Positions 1 through 7,455 are shown, numbered from the stretch's first letter. The stretch: DNA of 64,000 bases from an uncultured Spirochaetaceae bacterium (GCA_902799665.1 CADCBK010000001.1:87991-151990); one strand, 5' to 3'. Notes: a model not told the origin generated them from the letters alone. Program-made: numbers and translations.

Positions 1-362
1 GCTTTTGTCATCTCGGTGGCGTATCCTTTTCCCTGGAAGGCAGGGCCGATAACATATTCAATCTCGCCGTGCTGATTGTTAGTGTCCATCGAAAAATAAG
101 CGATTTGCCCGATGCATTCGCCCGAGTCTTTTTCTATGACCGCCCAGCGGTAATAATCATCCTTTGCATACGAAACGATATACTTTGTGTCAAATAAATT
201 CCGCACCGCTTCTGGAGTTGGGTAGAAGGGCTCTCCGTAATCATATTGCGTCTTTTCATCGGAAATCCAATTCCTGAGCATTGAATCAATGTCCGTGTAT
301 TCAAAGCGGCGCAGAATCAGTCGCTCTGTCTCAATCGTTTGTGTTCCTATGTGCGTAAGCAT
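1..362 (-). CDS. GNAT N-acetyltransferase, RimJ/RimL type (partial)
   Basis: Reading the minus strand from an ATG at 362 gives a protein beginning MLTHIGTQTIETERLILRR, the usual N-terminus of RimJ/RimL-type acetyltransferases. It continues through an acetyl-CoA-binding segment near residue 110 (GPAFQGKGYATEM, the Q/RxxGxG/A loop). The C-terminus lies outside the window, so only about 120 residues are visible. Members transfer acetyl from acetyl-CoA to an amine, often a ribosomal protein N-terminus or an antibiotic; the substrate cannot be told here. It lies just upstream of the histidine phosphatase gene's 3' end on the same strand. Confidence 0.85.
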   Translation of the reverse strand, partial: MLTHIGTQTIETERLILRRFEYTDIDSMLRNWISDEKTQYDYGEPFYPTPEAVRNLFDTKYIVSYAKDDYYRWAVIEKDSGECIGQIAYFSMDTNNQHGEIEYVIGPAFQGKGYATEMTK

Positions 363-371
363 ATAATTTTC

Positions 372-947
372 CTATTCTTTATACTTTTTTTGTATGTGAA
401 AAACATCTTCTTTGCAAAGGAATTTTTTTCCGTCAAATTCCATCTTTAGAATCCAGGGCATAAAGTCTATGATTTTCATAAAGCTTTCGCCGTTAAAACT
501 TTTGTCATAGTAGTTTATTATGGAAGAAAGTGCCGTCCCGTGAGTTCCGATGACGATGTTCTTGCCATCATATTTCTCAAGAATTTCATTGAGCGCCTCG
601 ATATTTCTTTTTTGAACGGCTCCAATGGATTCTCCGTCTTCTTCGGCAAAGGCAAAATCAGCCCAACGCTTTTTGAACATTTCATGATTGTTGCCATTTT
701 CTCCAGCCTTGCGCTCACGAAGGCGTTCGTCGGTCTGGATTGCCATGCCGTAAGAGTCTGCGGCTTTTTTTATTGAATCATGGCTTCTCTTGTAAGGGCT
801 TGAAATAAAGACGTCAATCTTCTTGTCCTTTAGAATTTCAGCCACCTTATTTGAATCCTCAAGACCTTCTTCTGTCAGGGGTCTGTTCCTGTCATCCTGT
901 ATTTTTCCGTCGGGCTTGCAATGTCTTACAAAATAAATTGTTGTCAT
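372..947 (-). CDS. Histidine phosphatase (phosphoglycerate mutase-like) family protein
   Basis: A 191-residue soluble protein. The N-terminal catalytic motif is RHC at residues 8-10 (normally RHG) in the context IYFVRHCKPDG. The second active-site histidine is in GTHGTAL near residue 136, and SSPYKRS near residue 50 is the usual phosphate-pocket arginine region. The family hydrolyses phosphoesters through a phosphohistidine; the substrate is not predictable. Its ATG overlaps the stop of the upstream HAD phosphatase by 4 nt (944-947), so the two genes are translationally coupled. Confidence 0.85.
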   Translation of the reverse strand: MTTIYFVRHCKPDGKIQDDRNRPLTEEGLEDSNKVAEILKDKKIDVFISSPYKRSHDSIKKAADSYGMAIQTDERLRERKAGENGNNHEMFKKRWADFAFAEEDGESIGAVQKRNIEALNEILEKYDGKNIVIGTHGTALSSIINYYDKSFNGESFMKIIDFMPWILKMEFDGKKFLCKEDVFHIQKKYKE

Positions 948-1594
948 AAATTTATTTTACCGTCTTTCCTGTGCAATAACAAGTTTGACAAGTCTCCAAT
1001 GGTCTGAATTACCCCATCCGGTGCCTTTGCTTTGCCAAATCCATAAGCTGCCCAGACAAATGGGATGCCCGCATATCTTGCCGCACTTTCATCCCCGGCA
1101 GTGTCGCCTACATAAACAGCATTGTCAATACCGTTCCGCTTCATTAGCAGTTTTATATTACTGCCTTTGTCCATACCTGTCCTGCCAGACATTTCTATGT
1201 CTTTAAAATGATGCCCCATCTTATGCGCATGCAAAAAGGCGGGAACGTATCCATCCTGACAATTGCTTACAATGTATAAATTATAGTCCTTTTTAAGTGC
1301 CGAAAGAGTCTCCTCAACGCCATCGAAAACATTCGCTCCATGTTCTGACAGATATTTAACTTCTTCGTCTCCAAAATCATTGACTATGCTCATACGCTCT
1401 TCTTCCGTCATGTTCGGGAACAAGGCCGCGCCAATCTCCGGCATGGTTTTTCCCATAAGACTGGAAGAAATTTCCTGTGTCATTCGAATAGCCGTTTTTC
1501 CGTGCTTGTCAAAAACGCGGTTCCAAATATCCACGGAACATCCTGTTGCATCCCAAAGAGTCCCGTCAAGGTCAAATATAATGGCTTTTTTCAT
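944..1594 (-). CDS. HAD-superfamily hydrolase (phosphoglycolate phosphatase-like)
   Basis: 216 residues with HAD motif I DLDGTLWD at residues 8-15 (nucleophile and acid Asp), an alpha-helical cap, motif II YIVSNCQDG around residue 109, and motif IV VYVGDTAGD near residue 161. This is a small soluble phosphatase of the Gph/YjjG type; the natural substrate is unknown. An AGGAAAG Shine-Dalgarno precedes the ATG at 1594. It is coupled by a 4-nt overlap to the downstream histidine phosphatase and follows a GNAT gene by 8 nt, suggesting one transcript from the cupin gene down to the histidine phosphatase. Confidence 0.9.
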   Translation of the reverse strand: MKKAIIFDLDGTLWDATGCSVDIWNRVFDKHGKTAIRMTQEISSSLMGKTMPEIGAALFPNMTEEERMSIVNDFGDEEVKYLSEHGANVFDGVEETLSALKKDYNLYIVSNCQDGYVPAFLHAHKMGHHFKDIEMSGRTGMDKGSNIKLLMKRNGIDNAVYVGDTAGDESAARYAGIPFVWAAYGFGKAKAPDGVIQTIGDLSNLLLHRKDGKINL

Positions 1595-1602
1595 GTTCTT
1601 TC

Positions 1603-2073
1603 CTAAAATTTTAGCCGCATGTCGCGGTAGCGGTTTTCCTTTTCTTTAAAGCCTAATTTTTCGTAAATGCCAAAGCCTGCGTCGGTCGCGCTAAGGTCAA
1701 TTCGGCTAAGGCCTTTTTCTTTGGCAAACGCGATTAAATTTTTCATCAAGGTTGAAGCCAAGCCTTTGCCCCGGTATTCGCTTTGAGTAAAAACATTCAA
1801 AACCTCGCCGTAAAATCCGCTCAAGACATTTGGATTTGCCGGCATTTCGATTGTCAAAAGCAAGGCGACCGAAACAATTTTCTCGCCGTCGCGAGCGACA
1901 AAGGCAAAAAGTTCTTTTCCGAGTTTTCGCTCAAAATAATCGGGAAGCTGCTTTTCCATGCAAGATTTTTCGCGCTCCGAAACTGAGCCAAAGTCGTCTT
2001 GCATGTAGGCATAGCGCAAGCCAATCAGTTGAGCTATGTCGTCTTTTGTCGCCAGTCCAAACGTTATGTTCAT
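1603..2073 (-). CDS. GNAT family N-acetyltransferase
   Basis: 156 residues with a typical GNAT fold. It begins ITFGLATKDDIAQLIGLRY and carries the acetyl-CoA loop SEYRGKGLASTLM near residue 99, then a C-terminal ATDAGFGIYEKLGFK segment that is conserved in the family. The substrate is unknown. The ATG is preceded by AAGGAG and overlaps the cupin gene's stop by 4 nt (2070-2073), so translation is coupled. Confidence 0.88.
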   Translation of the reverse strand: MNITFGLATKDDIAQLIGLRYAYMQDDFGSVSEREKSCMEKQLPDYFERKLGKELFAFVARDGEKIVSVALLLTIEMPANPNVLSGFYGEVLNVFTQSEYRGKGLASTLMKNLIAFAKEKGLSRIDLSATDAGFGIYEKLGFKEKENRYRDMRLKF

Positions 2074-2435
2074 TTTTTCTCCTTGTAAGCGTAGCCAAAG
2101 TTGATCGGGGGAGCGGTTACGGAAACGTAAATGAATTCTCCGTCGCCGTCGTTTAAAAAACCGTGAACGTCTTTGTCGGCGAACCGCGCCACGTCTCCCG
2201 CCTTGAACTCCTTTTCTTTGTCGTCGGCAAGAAGAAGCTTACCGCTGCCCTTGACGGCGTACCAGATTTGCTCCGACGCGTCGTGAGTGTGGCGGGGTTG
2301 TACCGCTCCGGGAACAAGGTGAACTTCGGTAATCGTCACGCGCTTGCTTGTTGAATTTTCCGGGTTCAAAAGCTGTCGCGACACGACGCCGGGATTGGAC
2401 AATTCTTTAATGTCGTTTGCGTTTATGAATTCCAT
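2070..2435 (-). CDS. Cupin-domain protein
   Basis: A single small beta-barrel cupin domain. Motif 1 is RHTHDASEQIWY (metal-binding His, His, Glu) and motif 2 lies around DVARFADKDVHGF. I take the start at 2435 (MEFINAND) rather than the in-frame ATG 21 nt upstream because the extra residues have no family match. Function cannot be inferred beyond binding a small molecule or metal. The gene is first in a co-directional run with the GNAT, HAD and histidine phosphatase genes, and divergent from the AraC regulator at 2537, which may control it. Confidence 0.85.
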   Translation of the reverse strand: MEFINANDIKELSNPGVVSRQLLNPENSTSKRVTITEVHLVPGAVQPRHTHDASEQIWYAVKGSGKLLLADDKEKEFKAGDVARFADKDVHGFLNDGDGEFIYVSVTAPPINFGYAYKEKK

Positions 2436-2501
2436 ATATATTATTCTAGCGAACATTTTTTTGTAAGAAAACCATTAAATTTTTATTTTTTGATAACAAT
2501 A

Positions 2502-2530
2502 TTGCATACTAAAAGTAAAATTGTTATAAT
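2502..2530 (+). promoter_or_regulatory. Sigma70-type promoter of the AraC gene, probably leaderless
   Basis: TTGCAT at 2502-2507 and a perfect TATAAT at 2525-2530 are separated by 17 nt. The ATG at 2537 is only 6 nt past the -10 box, so the transcript should begin at or within a base of the start codon. There is no Shine-Dalgarno. ATAACAAT and ATTGTTAT flank the -35 region as an inverted repeat, a possible operator between the divergent cupin and AraC genes. Confidence 0.7.
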
Positions 2531-2536
2531 ATTCGC

Positions 2537-3448
2537 ATGAACCGGCAATTCAAGAACGTAAAACGCGGCGTCATCATAAAGCGCAAGGACGGCTCGGAAG
2601 TTGTCCGATACAACGACCCGTCGTTTCCGTCATACATCTTTGACGGCTATATCGTAAAAGGCTGCGATTGGGAACGCGTTCCGCACTACCACGAGGAAGT
2701 CGAAATTGTTTCCGTCAAAAGCGGCGAGATGGCCTACATGGTTGAAGGAACGCTTGTCAAGCTAAAAAAAGGCGACACGCTTTTTGTAAATTCCGGCTGC
2801 ATCCATTATTCGCTTTCCACAACGAACGAAGTCACGCGCTACATAATCGCGATTCTTCATCCAAAAATCATTTGCTCAAGTTTTGCGGTGGAACAAAAGG
2901 CGGTGCGCCCGATTGTCTCGGACAAAACCGTTCCCTTTGTCCATTTTAAGAGGGAAGATTTTGACGCGCCTTCAATCTTTCAGCTTATGATAGAGATGGA
3001 AGACAACTGCAAAGGAAATGAATTTTTAATCACAAAATATTTTTTTGAACTTTGGGACATCATCATGCGCCGCTTTACGGAAGCGTACCGCGTTCACGTC
3101 CACAACATGGAAGAAAGTTCCGGCCACAACTCAAGGCTAAAGGAGATGATGCTTTTTATCGACGAGCGTTACCGCGACCGAATTTCTTTGAACGACATCG
3201 CGCGCGCCGGCGGGGTAAGCCAAAGCCTTTGCAACCAAATCTTCAACAAGCTTACCGAAAAATCTCCGATAGAATATTTGGCGCAATACCGCTGCCGCAA
3301 AGTGGCCGACCTGCTTGCCTCAAGCGAAATGTCGATGACAGAAATCGCCGACGCCACCGGATTTTCCGGCGCAAGCTACATGGCCGAAACTTTTAAGAAA
3401 TATTTCAACCAATCGCCAAGGGAGTATAAAAAGAGTCAACGGAGGTAA
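2537..3448 (+). CDS. AraC-family transcriptional regulator with N-terminal cupin
   Basis: 303 residues. The N-terminal half is a cupin-type sensor (HYHEEVEIVSVKSG near residue 52; GCIHYSL near residue 90). The C-terminal 100 residues hold the double HTH of AraC proteins: ISLNDIARAGGVSQSLC, then MTEIADATGFSGASYMAETF and the closing FNQSPREYKK. Such proteins usually activate a nearby carbohydrate or stress gene on binding a ligand. It is divergent from the cupin operon and overlaps the following gene by one base (TAATG). Confidence 0.9.
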   Translation: MNRQFKNVKRGVIIKRKDGSEVVRYNDPSFPSYIFDGYIVKGCDWERVPHYHEEVEIVSVKSGEMAYMVEGTLVKLKKGDTLFVNSGCIHYSLSTTNEVTRYIIAILHPKIICSSFAVEQKAVRPIVSDKTVPFVHFKREDFDAPSIFQLMIEMEDNCKGNEFLITKYFFELWDIIMRRFTEAYRVHVHNMEESSGHNSRLKEMMLFIDERYRDRISLNDIARAGGVSQSLCNQIFNKLTEKSPIEYLAQYRCRKVADLLASSEMSMTEIADATGFSGASYMAETFKKYFNQSPREYKKSQRR

Positions 3449-3813
3449 TGAATATGATTCAGATTTTTGGAACGAACAAGTCATTTGACTGTAAGGCGGC
3501 CCAGCGTTTTTTTAAGGAACGCCGCCTGCCCTTTCAATTTGTCGATTTAAAGGAAAAAGAAATGAGCCAAGGCGAATTTGAAAGCGTTGTCACAGCCCTT
3601 TCAAAATCCTTGGGAAGCCGTTCCGCCGCCATCGAAGCGCTGATCGACACAAAAAGCAAAGACTACTCCAGCGTCGCCTACCTAGACGACAGCGACAAAG
3701 AATCAAAGCTTTTTGAAAACCAAGCCAAGCTCCTAGTCCAACCAGTCTGCCGCAACGGCAAAACCGAAGCCACCGTCGGCATGGCGCAAAAAGTTTGGGA
3801 GGGGTGGAAGTAA
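3448..3813 (+). CDS. ArsC/Spx-like thioredoxin-fold protein
   Basis: 121 residues of the ArsC/YffB/Spx family: an IQIFGTNKSFDCKAAQRFF opening, a conserved VDLKEKEMS loop near residue 30, and LVQPVCRNG near residue 97 at the cis-proline position. The family's CxxC-type motif is reduced to SxxC (KSFDCK), so only the second thiol remains. It could be a reductase or, like Spx, a non-catalytic partner of RNA polymerase; the sequence does not decide. The start codon overlaps the AraC stop codon (TAATG), indicating coupled translation. Confidence 0.75.
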   Translation: MNMIQIFGTNKSFDCKAAQRFFKERRLPFQFVDLKEKEMSQGEFESVVTALSKSLGSRSAAIEALIDTKSKDYSSVAYLDDSDKESKLFENQAKLLVQPVCRNGKTEATVGMAQKVWEGWK

Positions 3814-3838
3814 AAAGGGGAGCGAATTCCTACGCTCT

Positions 3839-4738
3839 CTACTCAAAATCCTCTTTGTTCATAATCTCCGGAAAACTGTCGAATTGACGGCAACCCGGAG
3901 TCGGGATTAATGCGGAACGCTTAATAATATTGTTGCCGCTTTTGCTCTTGTGGCTGGAATCGTTGGCGACAAATTCAGCGATATAGCTCGGAAAATTCAA
4001 ATTATCCGCTTCTTCGTAAACCGCATTCAAGAAAATGTTGGGATAAAAAGAAAGGCATTCCTTGCGGACTAAAGTATGAAAGCCGCCGCAAGTCTTAATA
4101 ATGGCAAAATTCCCAAGCCCAAAGAGCTTTTCTCCGGCCCTATGCAAAGCCACGTAAGACTCTTCAAAAACAGCGAGAGTCCGGCAGTCAGATTTGATGT
4201 CCATGTCAAAATCCAGCCAAATGCGGCGGCTTGTATGCGAGGCGTGACAGCTTTTCATGTGTTCAAAAACCGCGGGCATTTTTACAAGATGTTCCTGAAC
4301 GCCGATTGTGGACCCCTTCAAAATCGAGGCCGTTAAATTCTTTCGCTCGGTGTTGTAGCGCTCAAAAGTGTCTTCAATGCAATCAATTTCGTTTGTAGGA
4401 TTTATGACAGAATAAACCACCATCGCGTTCTCTGGATACGGAACCCCGACGCTTGTCAGCAAAGAGCGCTTGTCACAGTTGTAAGCGTAAAACGCCTGCT
4501 TGTAAATGTCAAAATTCCATTCCTGCTTTAGTCCGCCTTTGCAATGAATGAATTCTTCACGCATCATCTCACCGCGCGAGCCTACTTTTGTATATTCGCG
4601 CTCTTCGTCCGACAACGCCTTTCCGCGGCAAGCAAGGAGAACCATGTATGACTCGTGGGGCAATGGTTTTACGATAATGTTTTCAAAAAACCAGCGAAGC
4701 TCGTCTTCATTCAAAACCATGTTGAAATATTCAGCCAT
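3839..4738 (-). CDS. Unknown protein with AEP-primase-like motifs, last gene of the RlaP operon
   Basis: About 299 residues, start chosen at 4738 because AGGAGG lies 5 nt upstream. I do not recognise it as a named family. The C-terminal half has an IWLDFDMDI segment (acidic hhhDhD pattern), about 45 residues later a CGGFHTLVRK segment (like the sxH motif), and then LIPTPGCRQ, in the order seen in archaeo-eukaryotic primases. That assignment is my inference. The ATG overlaps the 3' end of the RlaP gene by 8 nt, so translation is coupled and the two proteins probably act together in RNA or DNA end repair. It is the 3'-most gene of the unit driven by the promoter near 6060. Confidence 0.55.
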   Translation of the reverse strand: MAEYFNMVLNEDELRWFFENIIVKPLPHESYMVLLACRGKALSDEEREYTKVGSRGEMMREEFIHCKGGLKQEWNFDIYKQAFYAYNCDKRSLLTSVGVPYPENAMVVYSVINPTNEIDCIEDTFERYNTERKNLTASILKGSTIGVQEHLVKMPAVFEHMKSCHASHTSRRIWLDFDMDIKSDCRTLAVFEESYVALHRAGEKLFGLGNFAIIKTCGGFHTLVRKECLSFYPNIFLNAVYEEADNLNFPSYIAEFVANDSSHKSKSGNNIIKRSALIPTPGCRQFDSFPEIMNKEDFE

Positions 4739-5528
4739 TATTTCCTCCTGCAACCTCTAAAAATACTTGGTCCAGTTTCTCCCAGTCAAAAACTCTCTTC
4801 CCAACATCCTGAATGCCTATGTTTATTATGGCAATTCGATTGTTGATAAAACACTCAAGCCCTTGATTTCTCTTACCAGTCGCTTTTTCTGAATTAAAGG
4901 CCTTTTTTTCATACAAGTCATTCTGCATTTCTTCAAAATCATTTTCATCCTCTGAAGTAATTTCCGCCCCCGCCAATTTTGAATACTCTGTCGGAGCCCA
5001 TGTATCATTATAAAATACCCAGGAAGCTGCCAATACTGCCCTTAGGATATAAAAGTATTTTTTATAGGTTATTGTTTCGCTCGTAAGGTATTTCTTCATA
5101 GTAGATTTGGCGAGTCCCAGATAATGACGAATCATGCTTCTTTTGCAAATATAATCGTTCATCACAGCCTTAACTTTTTCCCAATCTGGCGTAGTTTTAT
5201 AAACAATCGGCGAATCAGCCCATTCAAAAATTACGGGATTGGATTTATAAAGCTGCTTAAAAAACTTCTTCAAATCCCAACCGTTTATGTCATACACTTC
5301 ATTGAGTTCGGCATCTATAAAGTCTGGAAGCTCGTTTACCTTTAGATAATCTTGAACAGGCCGCATGTAAACAAAGCGAACATCATAGTCGGAATCAGGA
5401 CTTGCGAATCCCCACGCCCGGCTTCCGCTCTCGCAAGCGTATAGAATACGAATATTGTCGCGCGCTTCGATTTGAGAAAGTTTTTCTTTTATAGACTGTG
5501 TGATTTTATTGCTGTTCACCAATTCCAT
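4731..5528 (-). CDS. RlaP-type nucleotidyltransferase (DNA polymerase beta superfamily)
   Basis: 265 residues. The Pol-beta nucleotidyltransferase signature ACESGSRAWGFASPDSD, followed by YDVRFVY, supplies the GS motif and the metal-binding DxD at about residues 36-60. This form (GSRAWGF..SDYDVRF) is typical of the RlaP/YcgL family, which is known from bacterial RNA-repair gene neighbourhoods. The start at 5528 is preceded by GAGGTGG; an upstream in-frame ATG at 5549 lacks one. It would add nucleotides to damaged RNA ends before ligation (inference). Neighbours fit: RNA ligase, tRNAs, RtcB and a Ro-like protein lie upstream on the same strand. Confidence 0.8.
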   Translation of the reverse strand: MELVNSNKITQSIKEKLSQIEARDNIRILYACESGSRAWGFASPDSDYDVRFVYMRPVQDYLKVNELPDFIDAELNEVYDINGWDLKKFFKQLYKSNPVIFEWADSPIVYKTTPDWEKVKAVMNDYICKRSMIRHYLGLAKSTMKKYLTSETITYKKYFYILRAVLAASWVFYNDTWAPTEYSKLAGAEITSEDENDFEEMQNDLYEKKAFNSEKATGKRNQGLECFINNRIAIINIGIQDVGKRVFDWEKLDQVFLEVAGGNNG

Positions 5529-5604
5529 TTTTGCCACCTCAAATTTCATTATACATTTCCACTACAGATACCATCACGGATTTTTTGGTGCGAAAAAAGC
5601 AGTT

Positions 5605-6042
5605 TTATGAAATGTATGCTTCTATTTCAGCAGATTTGCATTCATCATAATCTTTCTGACGATTTTGCATATAGTAAGATTTCTTTTCTGAGATATTCAC
5701 AAGTTCTTTTTCCAAAACCTTCATAAGCTTCGTATAAAATTCATGTATAAATTGTTTTTTGATTATGACAAATGTAATTTGTTCTGTACCATCTTCATAC
5801 ATAAAAGATAATTTTGTTGTATGAGAAGAATCAGTTTGTAAGATAAGTTTTGTCGAAAGCCCTTCTTCTCCTAGTATTACATCTGCATAATTATGATTTA
5901 TACATTCTTTTAGAAAATCTGTGATTGTTGTAAAATCATTAACACAAAGTGAATAATCACAAGTCCAAAACTTTCTATCATCATCATAGAAATTGATATT
6001 TATGCATCCGCAATTAAAATCTTCAAATTCAATAGTAATCAT
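5605..6042 (-). CDS. Hypothetical protein, first gene of the RlaP operon
   Basis: 145 residues, no family recognised. It begins MITIEFEDFNCGCININFYDDD and is rich in beta-type and acidic sequence, with no signal peptide, membrane segment or catalytic motif visible. I choose the ATG at 6042 because the -10 box of the shared-operator promoter lies at 6057-6062. An upstream in-frame start at 6069 would sit upstream of the likely transcription start. It is followed after 76 nt by the RlaP gene, so a role in the same RNA-repair pathway is plausible but unproven. Confidence 0.6.
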   Translation of the reverse strand: MITIEFEDFNCGCININFYDDDRKFWTCDYSLCVNDFTTITDFLKECINHNYADVILGEEGLSTKLILQTDSSHTTKLSFMYEDGTEQITFVIIKKQFIHEFYTKLMKVLEKELVNISEKKSYYMQNRQKDYDECKSAEIEAYIS

Positions 6043-6056
6043 ATTCCAATAGGTAT

Positions 6057-6104
6057 AGCATAACATCAAATAATTTATATTTCATTAAAGTAGTACTTTA
6101 ATGA
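6057..6104 (-). promoter_or_regulatory. RNA-repair regulon promoter and operator, site 1
   Basis: On the minus strand: an inverted repeat ATTAAAG-N5-CTTTAAT (6084-6102, extended to TCATTAAAG...CTTTAATGA at 6082-6104), whose downstream half runs into a -35-like ATGAAA (6080-6085). Then a 17-nt spacer and -10 TATGCT (6057-6062). The same arrangement recurs at 8002-8047, 10183-10228 and 13729-13773. It drives the 5605-6042 / RlaP / AEP-like unit. The likely binder is one of the two WYL regulators at 11508-13722. Confidence 0.8.
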
Positions 6105-6244
6105 CTTGATAATTTGATGTGATTCATTTGTAATTGATTTTTTCGATAAAAAAGTTTTTTGCAGTTGTTAGAACTATCCAAAATATTCGGATAGTTGGGT
6201 CAAATTTATATCGACTACATTTTCTAAAGCCACATAGATATAGT

Positions 6245-6293
6245 AAAAAAAGCAGGAATAACAGTCAATTAATTACGATTGTCATTCCTGCTT
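6245..6293 (-). terminator. Intrinsic terminator after the RNA ligase gene
   Basis: In the minus direction, AAGCAGGAAT and ATTCCTGCTT (6284-6293 with 6250-6259) form a 10-bp stem followed by a run of T residues. It lies directly after the RNA ligase stop codon and closes the tRNA/RNA-ligase transcript. Confidence 0.85.
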
Positions 6294-6297
6294 TGTA

Positions 6298-6954
6298 TTA
6301 GATCTTCATTGCTTTTCTACCCAGAAGATCAGACAGTTTTACCTTATAGATAATTCGTTCATTTTTGGCGTTCTTAAGCTCACGAACTAGACGAATTACT
6401 ATACCCTCCATCTCAATCTTTGGATTTACTTTTGAAGCCGGAGCTGTTTTTACAAGTTCAGCAACTTCTTTCAAAGTTCCATTGATTACAACTGGAGCTC
6501 TTTCAAAACCAAATTCTTTAGCATAGTGATCTACAACTTCCTGTCTCCAGAAAACATTGTCTGTTTTGTTGTAGATATCGAATACAAAAAATTTAAAATC
6601 AGATAAATCATAAAGATTACTCTGAATCTTTGGTCCTAAGAGTTCCCCATGAATCATGGCTTCTTTTTCTCCAAAAACCTGCTCAAAGATGGACTCAAAC
6701 TCAAGTGTAATGAGAGCATCCAACCATGCTTTCTTTTCACCTGTAAAATCGGAGCGTTCTGTATGCCCGCAGTAAGAAACATGATTTCCATCGTAGTAAA
6801 AGTTTAAGTTTTCACCATCGATTTTCTCTGTTCCAATCCACTGAATATCTTTCAATAATTCAATGTACTCATCTGAAAATACTTCCGTATTAACAGTCTT
6901 GGACTTTGGGTCAGTCCGCTTCCATGGACTAACAATTTTGTGGTAGTTGTGCAT
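6298..6954 (-). CDS. RNA ligase (Rnl2-like, nucleotidyltransferase superfamily)
   Basis: 218 residues. Motif I is TEKIDGENL (KxDG; Lys near residue 42 is the AMP acceptor), motif III is FFVFDIYNK around residue 118, motif IV is EMEGIVIRL around residue 184, and motif V is IIYKVKLSD near residue 203. These define an ATP-dependent RNA ligase of the T4 Rnl2/DRB0094 type, which seals 3'-OH/5'-phosphate breaks. A GGAGGTGCACT ribosome site precedes the ATG. It is the last gene of a transcript that also carries three tRNAs and an HTH protein. Together with RtcB (which joins 2',3'-cyclic phosphate ends), the island covers both chemistries of RNA breaks. Confidence 0.88.
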   Translation of the reverse strand: MHNYHKIVSPWKRTDPKSKTVNTEVFSDEYIELLKDIQWIGTEKIDGENLNFYYDGNHVSYCGHTERSDFTGEKKAWLDALITLEFESIFEQVFGEKEAMIHGELLGPKIQSNLYDLSDFKFFVFDIYNKTDNVFWRQEVVDHYAKEFGFERAPVVINGTLKEVAELVKTAPASKVNPKIEMEGIVIRLVRELKNAKNERIIYKVKLSDLLGRKAMKI

Positions 6955-6991
6955 AGTGCACCTCCGTAAAAAATTAATTTAGCCCCACCAC

Positions 6992-7140
6992 TTGCTTTTG
7001 AAAAAAGCAAGAAAACAAAGCGCCTTATGCGGACGGCTATTTCCGCAATCGATCACTAACGCCAGAAGCCGAATTTTCTGCTCTCTAAAGCGCTACGGAT
7101 TTCTTGAATCCGGTGCAGAGGAGACTTATAGTGACCTCTG
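6992..7140 (-). other. Structured intergenic RNA between the tRNAs and RNA ligase
   Basis: This leader holds several hairpins: CAGAGG/CCTCTG at 7116-7140, GGATT/AATCC at 7097-7111, GCGGA/TCCGC at about 7029-7046, and a 9-bp CTTGCTTTT/AAAAGCAAG stem at 6992-7012. An AGCGC/GCGCT pair (7019-7023 with 7090-7094), with GCGCTTTGTT at the 3' side, recalls the ends of the Y-like RNAs near 8.1-8.4 kb, so a degenerate fifth member is possible. No T-run follows the 9-bp stem, so I do not call it a terminator. Confidence 0.35.
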
Positions 7141-7208
7141 ATATTATAATAATACCATTGGAAACACATGAAGTCATTCAACTTATAGTTGAAAACCTTC
7201 TGCAAATA

Positions 7209-7279
7209 TAGTTCCTAAAGGAGTTGAACCTTCGTTCTCTGATAGAAAGTCAGATGTGCTACCGTTGCACCAAGGAACC
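7209..7279 (-). tRNA. tRNA-Glu-like (anticodon UUC)
   Basis: 71 nt on the minus strand fold into a full cloverleaf: 7-bp acceptor (GGTTCCT/AGGAACT, first pair G-U), D-stem GTGC/GCAC, anticodon stem TCTGA/TCAGA, and T-arm GAAGG TTCAACT CCTTT. The anticodon loop CTTTCTA gives UUC (Glu). Position 37 is U, which is unusual because a purine is normal there. The sequence therefore looks like an accessory or decoy tRNA rather than a standard housekeeping copy. No CCA is encoded. It is the third tRNA of the transcript. Confidence 0.8.
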
Positions 7280-7285
7280 ATAAAG

Positions 7286-7360
7286 GTGGGCGTACCAGAT
7301 TCGCACTGGTGAACTCTTGATCCACAATCAAGCGCGTTAGACCTCTCCGCCAACGTCCAC
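7286..7360 (-). tRNA. tRNA-His (anticodon GUG) with an acceptor mismatch
   Basis: 75 nt. The anticodon loop TTGTGGA gives GUG. The acceptor includes the histidine hallmark G(-1) opposite C73, but pair 4-69 is an A-C mismatch. The D-loop is long and class-II-like (GAGAGGTCTAA), and the T-loop is TGCGAAT instead of TTCGAAT. These departures suggest an accessory tRNA under relaxed selection or one shaped to avoid a nuclease. It lies 6 nt from the Glu-like tRNA and 9 nt from tRNA-Tyr. Confidence 0.85.
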
Positions 7361-7369
7361 ATGTAAAAC

Positions 7370-7448
7370 TGGACTGGAGAGGATTCGAACCTCCACGCCA
7401 TAGGCCACGGATTTACAGTCCGCTGAGCGACCATTGCTCGACCAGTCC
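7370..7448 (-). tRNA. tRNA-Tyr (anticodon GUA)
   Basis: 79 nt. The acceptor is a perfect 7-bp GGACTGG/CCAGTCC with discriminator A; D-stem GAGC/GCTC; anticodon loop CTGTAAA (GUA); a short class-II variable arm GCC-TAT-GGC; and T-arm GGAGG TTCGAAT CCTCT. No CCA is encoded. It starts 8 nt after the stop codon of the HTH gene, so mRNA and tRNAs are probably one primary transcript that must be processed. Confidence 0.92.
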
Positions 7449-7455
7449 AAATTAA

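Noticed and set aside
6992..7012. Terminator before the RNA ligase gene
   Set aside because: The 9-bp stem is strong but no T-run follows on either strand, and the ligase would otherwise lack a promoter.
7183..7434. 83-residue minus-strand ORF
   Set aside because: It is the translation of the three tRNA genes (typical tRNA-shadow peptide), not a protein gene.
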